Shown: positions 17,468 to 21,371 of the stretch, piece after piece
Numbering within the stretch: position 1 is the stretch's first letter
Layout: each line of letters begins with the position of its first letter
NCBI GenBank assembly: GCA_031548645.1
Contig: JAVBQX010000112.1
Span: 1-21,371 of the forward strand
Source of the DNA: WRMR01 sp031548645
Lineage (GTDB): Bacteria > Planctomycetota > Planctomycetia > Pirellulales > Thermoguttaceae
Direction of reading: 5' to 3'
Length of the DNA: 21,371 nucleotides
Notes under the pieces: model-generated
Told to the model about the DNA's origin: nothing
The model's database searches: none
Seen by the model: the letters and a program-made list of their open reading frames with translations, nothing else
Translations under genes and position numbers: made by a program

Positions 17468-17941
17468 ATGCCAGTAACAGACGTCGATTTTATCAACCCG
17501 GTCATCACGTCGCTTGAGGAAACCTTCGAAACGATGCTTAATTGCAAAATTTCGCGGGTCGGGCTTTCATTGAAGGAAAACAACACCGCGCTGCACCCCA
17601 TCAGCGGCATTATCGGCATCAACGGAAAACAGGCCGTCGGAACGGTCGTTTTGACCATGACCGAGACCGTCGCGCTCAAGGCGGCGTCGACCCTGCTCAT
17701 GATGGACGTGACCGAAGCGGACGAAGACGTCATGGACGCCGTGGGCGAATTGACCAACATGGTGGCCGGCGCGACCAAGGCGAAACTGGCCCAATACAGC
17801 CTTTCCATGGGGCTCCCGAACGTATTTCACGGAACCAATTGCCGGATTCACTTCCCGGCCAACGCCCACCCGATCGTCATTCCGTTTCAGTCTCCCTGGG
17901 GCGCGCTTGCGCTTGAAGTCGGTTTCACGTTCATGAGTTGA
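17468..17941 (+). CDS. CheX-like chemotaxis phosphatase-family protein
   Basis: The 157-residue protein matches the CheC/CheX/FliY fold. It carries the E-x-x-N phosphatase motif as Glu94-Leu-Thr-Asn97 in VGELTNMVAG, preceded by the hydrophobic helix of TETVALKAASTLLMM. CheX members have a single such motif and dephosphorylate response regulators such as CheY-P. Homologues also occur outside chemotaxis operons, and no chemotaxis, flagellar or histidine-kinase gene is visible here. The regulator it acts on is therefore unknown. The ATG at 17468 has AAGGA about 9 bases upstream. It is transcribed alone, divergent from rpsB. A family B repeat follows its stop within about 40 bp. Confidence 0.85.
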   Translation: MPVTDVDFINPVITSLEETFETMLNCKISRVGLSLKENNTALHPISGIIGINGKQAVGTVVLTMTETVALKAASTLLMMDVTEADEDVMDAVGELTNMVAGATKAKLAQYSLSMGLPNVFHGTNCRIHFPANAHPIVIPFQSPWGALALEVGFTFMS

Positions 17942-17982
17942 ACGGCCTGCGCACTGGTGCATGAAACGTAAAACACCATTTG

Positions 17983-18122
17983 CCTGCCACGCCTGACGCC
18001 TTCGGGATCGGACGGGACACCTGCCAGGCTTCTCTGATGACCAATGCCTCAAAAAAACTGATCCCTCGTCACGGACAACGTAAACCGCGACGATCATTAC
18101 GTCCGTTTTCTCTGGGGCAGGT
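17983..18122 (+). repeat. Family B dispersed repeat, copy 3
   Basis: The blocks CCTGACGCCTTCGGGATCGG, CCTGCCAGGCTTCTCTGATG, ATGCCTCAAAAAAACTGATC, CCTCGTCACGG and ACGTCCGTTTTCTCTGGGGC match copies at 7962-8087 and 12454-12593. It is the clearest copy. It starts 42 bp after the CheX-like stop and lies in the 263-bp convergent gap before the methyltransferase end. Confidence 0.85.
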
Positions 18123-18161
18123 CAATTGAACATTGAGTTGGCGTAGCAAGCAGCGTTGAAA

Positions 18162-18195
18162 ACGCGGTAAATTTTTTACGCCGCCACAATAATTC
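18162..18195 (+). repeat. Family C repeat, copy 2, past the methyltransferase stop
   Basis: AACGCGGTAAATTTTTTACG followed by CCGCCACAATAAT resembles 12670-12705. It lies 10-43 bp past the stop of the minus-strand methyltransferase. Copies in the same position relative to two unrelated minus-strand genes suggest a 3'-end-associated repeat. Confidence 0.45.
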
Positions 18196-18204
18196 TCCGT
18201 TGTT

Positions 18205-20649
18205 CTACTTGCCGGGCGTCTGTCCGTCGTATTTCGAAGCGTTGCAGGCGATATATAGAGGCAGCTCGTTGTGAAGACGCTCAAGCACGCGATCCGCAAG
18301 CAGATTGATTTCGGCATGTGTTCCGTCACATTCCGGATTATCTTTTGCTTCACGCCCGAGTCGCGCCAGCTTCATGTGCATGTCGTTGTTTGCGTCGAAC
18401 CGCCGGATCGGAAGATGTTCCATCATGCCGGGCGAACCGAATCCCTTGCCGCCCTGCACGGAACTCGCGGCCACGCACCGGTGTACCGCTTCACTGTTGA
18501 GCAATGCCGCGAGGTAATACGCTTCTTCAATTCCGTTGGCGGCGATCATCGAGCAGGTTTCCTGCGGGATCACCGGTCGGGCTTGCGCAAACGACAAGTC
18601 AGGCGAGTCAAAGACCGAATCGGTGGCCGAAATATTCGAAGCGATTGAATCCGGTTGAAACGCCGACACGACCGCTGCACGGATTCGCGTGTCCATCCGC
18701 CGCCAGACGACCTTGAGCGGTGCGAACGTTTCCCGCGAAATGTTGTACATCGAATAAAACGGCGAGTCGGGCAGGTACTTGCGGTAGGCCGCGCGATTGC
18801 GCAGTTGCATTTCGAATTCCCGTAAAAAGGCCAGCGTTTTCGGGTATTTCGCCTGCATGACTTCAAGCGAAAGCCCGGTCCGCGTCGCCGGGTCCTGCAC
18901 GATGATCGACCAGGTCGAAGGTCGTGCCGAAAACCGTCCGATGTCACGCCATCGCAAGAGCGGGAACACAATTTCCGCTTCGATTTCCGCCTCAATCACG
19001 GGCAACTGTTGCTTGCCGCACGCGGCGAGATTGCGAACCGTCACGAGCCCGTTTTGACATGCCGAAACGATTTCGACCCAATAAATCCCGTTCGCGCCGC
19101 CGGTGTTGGCGCCGAGCATCGCCGTGTAATCCGATTTTTGCGATTTCTGCGTTTCGTGTGGCGAGCACAACGACACACATCCTTCCTTCGATGTTGCGTC
19201 GTCAATTGTGCCGGGATCAATGATGCGCCAAGGCGAGCCGCTTCGTTCCGGTACGATCGACACCGCATGGCACGGGTGGCACACCTCCGGCGTTTGCCAG
19301 CAAAAATACGGCACGGGATAGCTTGTCGGGCGGCCTTTTTCGAGCACGAGCGTCGCCGTTTTCGTCGTCGCGTCGCGAAAAACACGCATCGCGGAAAAAT
19401 CGTCGACCCGCAACACCTTGAGGGCGAGTTCCGGATCGTCGCCGCCGAATCGCCGGAAACCGTCACCGGTTTTATGCGTTTGAAACACCGTTTGCGGCAA
19501 TACCATCGCAAGCCGTCCGCCGGTTTTGAGAAAGTGATCGGCCGACGTCATGACCAAGAGCAGGGCCAGTTCCTTTTTCGCGCCGCCGTATCGGGCGTCT
19601 TTGCCGGAAAGATTGAAAAGCCCGTATCGCTGCCAGAGCGTTTTGGTTTGTTCGCGATAATCCGGCGGCAGTTTGTCCCACGCAAGCCACGGCGGGTTGC
19701 CGACGACGAAATCGAACCGCCCGAACGTTTCACCCGCATTTACTCCGTCTTGCGGCGAAATATTGCGAATGCTGTCATGACAGATGATCTGCGGCGGCTT
19801 TGCAATTTCTGCGGCACCATCCCGCGGCGCGAGTGTCATCGCCAGATTCGCCGTACTCATCAGCACCGCGAGCGGGTTGAGGTCGAAACCGGCGACATTG
19901 TATGCGATTTGCTCCGGCGGCAGTCCCGCTTTCAATAACCGCCGCGCCGCCGCGAGCAAAAACGTGCCGCTGCCGCAGGCGGGGTCAAGCACACGAACTC
20001 GACTGTCATTGGCAACAGCCCCATCGAACCCGACGAAATCAAGAAGGTGATCGGCCAGCCATGCGGGCGTGTAAAATTCGCCAAGCTGTTTGCGTGCCGC
20101 CGCCGGGAGCAGGTGGGCGTACAGGTTTCCGAAAAGATCGATGCCGCGTTGTGATTTCCGAAACATATCGGACGTGACAAACCGCTTGGCCGAGTTTTCG
20201 ATGTTCGCAATCTGCGATTCGGTTTTTGGCCCTGTTTTCAAATCACGGATGCTGTCCGGCAAACGGTAAATCGCTGCGGCGGCGGGTTCGTGCTGGCCGA
20301 CCAGACGCAAAAAAGCTCTCACAACCGTGGCGAAATAGGTTTCAACGGCAAACAGCAATGCCGCACTGTTTATTTTCGAACTGTTCGTTTTCGCAGAATT
20401 GTCACCGTTTGACAGGAGTTTTTTTACAATCAGGTCATGAGATTTTTGCCAAACCGAAGTGTCACAGCCAGTTGCGCCATATTTCAGGCTTTGCCATTTG
20501 CAAAAACCGGCGTTTTGCGGTTGTTTCGACAGCTCGTGCGACAAAAGAGAGATCGTTTCCGATGCCGCCAACGACCCGGCGCCGAAGGCCCGGCACATTT
20601 CGCGAGGCAGCATATCTTGAGAATCTGCGGTCACTTGGGCTACAAACAA
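18205..20649 (-). CDS. Eco57I-type N6-adenine DNA methyltransferase (orphan)
   Basis: The 814-residue protein has a helical N-terminal region (1-185), then motif X LGEFYTP (189-195), SAM-binding motif I LDPACGSGTF (221-230) and catalytic motif IV FVVGNPPW (314-321), typical of large Eco57I/HsdM-like adenine methylases. A long C-terminal region, ending with GGKGFGSPGMMEHLPIRRF and an acidic stretch, probably recognises the target. No PD-(D/E)xK nuclease motif is evident and no endonuclease gene adjoins, so it may be an orphan. It is not closely similar to the methyltransferase at 867-2780. The start is uncertain: TTG at 20649 gives the longest reading, while ATG at 20613 is possible; neither has a clear Shine-Dalgarno sequence. 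An inverted repeat and a TTGACA lie just upstream. Confidence 0.85.
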   Translation of the reverse strand: MFVAQVTADSQDMLPREMCRAFGAGSLAASETISLLSHELSKQPQNAGFCKWQSLKYGATGCDTSVWQKSHDLIVKKLLSNGDNSAKTNSSKINSAALLFAVETYFATVVRAFLRLVGQHEPAAAAIYRLPDSIRDLKTGPKTESQIANIENSAKRFVTSDMFRKSQRGIDLFGNLYAHLLPAAARKQLGEFYTPAWLADHLLDFVGFDGAVANDSRVRVLDPACGSGTFLLAAARRLLKAGLPPEQIAYNVAGFDLNPLAVLMSTANLAMTLAPRDGAAEIAKPPQIICHDSIRNISPQDGVNAGETFGRFDFVVGNPPWLAWDKLPPDYREQTKTLWQRYGLFNLSGKDARYGGAKKELALLLVMTSADHFLKTGGRLAMVLPQTVFQTHKTGDGFRRFGGDDPELALKVLRVDDFSAMRVFRDATTKTATLVLEKGRPTSYPVPYFCWQTPEVCHPCHAVSIVPERSGSPWRIIDPGTIDDATSKEGCVSLCSPHETQKSQKSDYTAMLGANTGGANGIYWVEIVSACQNGLVTVRNLAACGKQQLPVIEAEIEAEIVFPLLRWRDIGRFSARPSTWSIIVQDPATRTGLSLEVMQAKYPKTLAFLREFEMQLRNRAAYRKYLPDSPFYSMYNISRETFAPLKVVWRRMDTRIRAAVVSAFQPDSIASNISATDSVFDSPDLSFAQARPVIPQETCSMIAANGIEEAYYLAALLNSEAVHRCVAASSVQGGKGFGSPGMMEHLPIRRFDANNDMHMKLARLGREAKDNPECDGTHAEINLLADRVLERLHNELPLYIACNASKYDGQTPGK

Positions 20650-20659
20650 GAAATAAACG

Positions 20660-20710
20660 AACCGCCTGCTGATTTTGTCCGGACATCATAAGCCGAACCG
20701 ACAGGCGGTT
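20660..20710. promoter_or_regulatory. 9-bp inverted repeat between rpmG and the methyltransferase
   Basis: AACCGCCTG (20660-20668) and CAGGCGGTT (20702-20710) are perfect inverted copies 33 bp apart. They lie 11 bp before the TTG start of the methyltransferase. On the minus strand a perfect TTGACA (20719-20714) sits immediately upstream of the first arm, but TATGAT is 23 bp away, too far for a standard promoter. The pair could be an autoregulatory operator of the methyltransferase or a weak hairpin after rpmG. Confidence 0.4.
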
Positions 20711-20754
20711 AAATGTCAAGAAAACAAGGCCTAAAAAACAGTCCGTTTGAAAAA

Positions 20755-20928
20755 CTATTTTTTCTTTTCGACGTGCGTCGTGTGCTTCTTCAGCTTGCGG
20801 CAATACTTCGAAAGTTTGAGCTTTTCACCGCCCGGCTTGCGACGCACGATGTAATTGTAATCTCCGCATTCTTCGCACACGAGATAAACGGTTTCCGCTT
20901 TCTTTTTGCTTTTTTTGCCGCCGGCCAT
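20755..20928 (-). CDS. rpmG: 50S ribosomal protein L33
   Basis: Translating the minus strand from the ATG at 20928 gives 57 residues: MAGGKKSKKKAETVYLVCEE, then CGDYNYIVRRKPGGEKLKLS, then KYCRKLKKHTTHVEKKK. The KxKLxKYCxxxxKHTxHxE pattern identifies L33. Cys18 and Cys21 form the first zinc knuckle half and Cys43 lies in the second, but the fourth cysteine of zinc-type L33 is replaced (CRKL rather than CxxC). AAAGG lies about 9 bases upstream of the start. A good promoter candidate is 91-118 bp upstream. Length is normal. Confidence 0.93.
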   Translation of the reverse strand: MAGGKKSKKKAETVYLVCEECGDYNYIVRRKPGGEKLKLSKYCRKLKKHTTHVEKKK

Positions 20929-20964
20929 TTTTTTAACCTTTAATCAATCAACAACTTACAACAC

Positions 20965-20987
20965 CAATGTACATTGCTCGTGACGAG
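20965..20987. promoter_or_regulatory. Two adjacent palindromes in the rpmG leader
   Basis: CAATGTACATTG (20965-20976) is a perfect 12-bp palindrome, followed directly by CTCGT-G-ACGAG (20977-20987). Both lie between the rpmG promoter candidate and its start codon, so they would be in the 5' leader. They could fold as RNA or bind a protein; no known L33 leader motif is recognised. Confidence 0.35.
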
Positions 20988-21018
20988 TGCTGGGCAACTC
21001 TATCAAAACAGTTTTCAT

Positions 21019-21046
21019 ATAATACCGGCGTAACCCGAAAAATCAA
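21019..21046 (-). promoter_or_regulatory. Candidate rpmG promoter
   Basis: On the minus strand TTGATT (21046-21041) and TATTAT (21024-21019) are 16 bp apart. Transcription would begin near 21012, about 84 bases before the rpmG start. The design equals the candidate promoter of the AAA+ ATPase gene. Confidence 0.5.
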
Positions 21047-21087
21047 GGGGGGACCGAGCCGATCGTCAATGCGTTCATAATAACTTC

Positions 21088-21115
21088 TTGCATTAGGAAT
21101 GGTTTTTTGTATAAT
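21088..21115 (+). promoter_or_regulatory. Candidate dnaN promoter
   Basis: TTGCAT (21088-21093) and a perfect TATAAT (21110-21115) are separated by 16 bp. The start point near 21122 would give a leader of about 110 bases to the preferred dnaN start. No close match to a DnaA box (TTATCCACA) is seen between rpmG and dnaN. Confidence 0.55.
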
Positions 21116-21231
21116 GGCGAAATCGTCCTATTCGTTGCATTTTACCGGTTCACAGGTAACGGCGGGGCGACTTTTCGTGCATGAAAAACCAGCAGTATTG
21201 CAATCATCTTATCGTCATCGGAAGCGCCCTC

Positions 21232-21371
21232 ATGAAATTTACAACGGAACGGAACGCATTTTCGCAGGCTTTTCAACTGGCAACGACGGTCGCGGCCACG
21301 CGGGACGTCAAGCCGGTCATGCAGAACGTCAAGGTCAAAACGGACACGTCGGGCGAAGCCGCGAGTCTCGT
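21232..21371 (+). CDS. dnaN: DNA polymerase III beta subunit (sliding clamp), 5' part
   Basis: The visible 46 codons read MKFTTERNAFSQAFQLATTV, AATRDVKPVMQNVKVKTDTS and GEAASL. This matches the DnaN N-terminus (MKF-x-x-x-R-x-x-x-x-x-A...KP-x-x-x-NV). DnaN is the ring that tethers the replicative polymerase to DNA. The gene runs off the window. The ATG at 21232 is chosen because it aligns with the family and has GGAAG about 7 bases upstream. An in-frame ATG at 21181 would add 17 residues without family support. dnaA is not in the window, so if the usual dnaA-dnaN pairing exists, it is not on this side. Confidence 0.88.
   Translation, partial: MKFTTERNAFSQAFQLATTVAATRDVKPVMQNVKVKTDTSGEAASL

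Overview
The window looks like chromosomal sequence of a bacterium with moderately high G+C, most likely a planctomycete or close relative. The assignment rests on protein content and is tentative: a signal-peptide-bearing type I sulfatase, an EF-Ts with CESAPVA where most bacteria have an NC-x-TDFV-type motif, an L33 with an unusual zinc ribbon, fragmented housekeeping operons, and many dispersed repeats between genes. No rRNA, tRNA, CRISPR array or complete insertion sequence is visible.

Layout, left to right. rpmI and rplT (17-761, +) end at a clear intrinsic terminator (802-837). An N6-adenine DNA methyltransferase with an N-terminal MerR-like helix-turn-helix follows (867-2780, +). Next come carA and carB (3064-4161 and 4473-7814, +), the two subunits of carbamoyl-phosphate synthase. 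They are separated by a 189-bp inverted-repeat element, and carB carries an in-frame block of heptanucleotide repeats in its interdomain linker. Beyond carB, 7815-8238 holds the 3' relic of a serpin gene, a dispersed repeat and an 11-bp inverted repeat. A CbbX/SpoVK-type AAA+ ATPase (8239-10032, -) is divergent from a secreted, C-terminally anchored protein of unknown function (10172-11311, +).

The region 11345-12452 (-) is a decayed PstI/BsuBI-type restriction-modification pair: a frameshifted endonuclease and only the last ~65 codons of its methyltransferase, cut off at a dispersed repeat. A secreted sulfatase (12735-14153, -), a second copy of the 189-bp element, peptide deformylase (14553-15137, -), EF-Ts (15283-16116, -) and ribosomal protein S2 (16306-17022, -) follow. 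A single CheX-like protein (17468-17941, +) stands divergent from rpsB. A second large orphan N6-adenine methyltransferase (18205-20649, -), L33 (20755-20928, -) and the start of dnaN (21232 to the window end, +) close the window.

Two themes stand out. First, translation and replication genes (L35, L20, S2, EF-Ts, deformylase, L33, DnaN) are interleaved with DNA-modification genes: two intact orphan methyltransferases and one dead R-M system, with no intact endonuclease recognised. Second, at least five families of short repeats occupy gene ends and intergenic gaps, and one has entered the coding sequence of carB. Candidate promoters share the forms TTGATT-N16-TATWAT or TTGCAT-N16/17-TATAnn.
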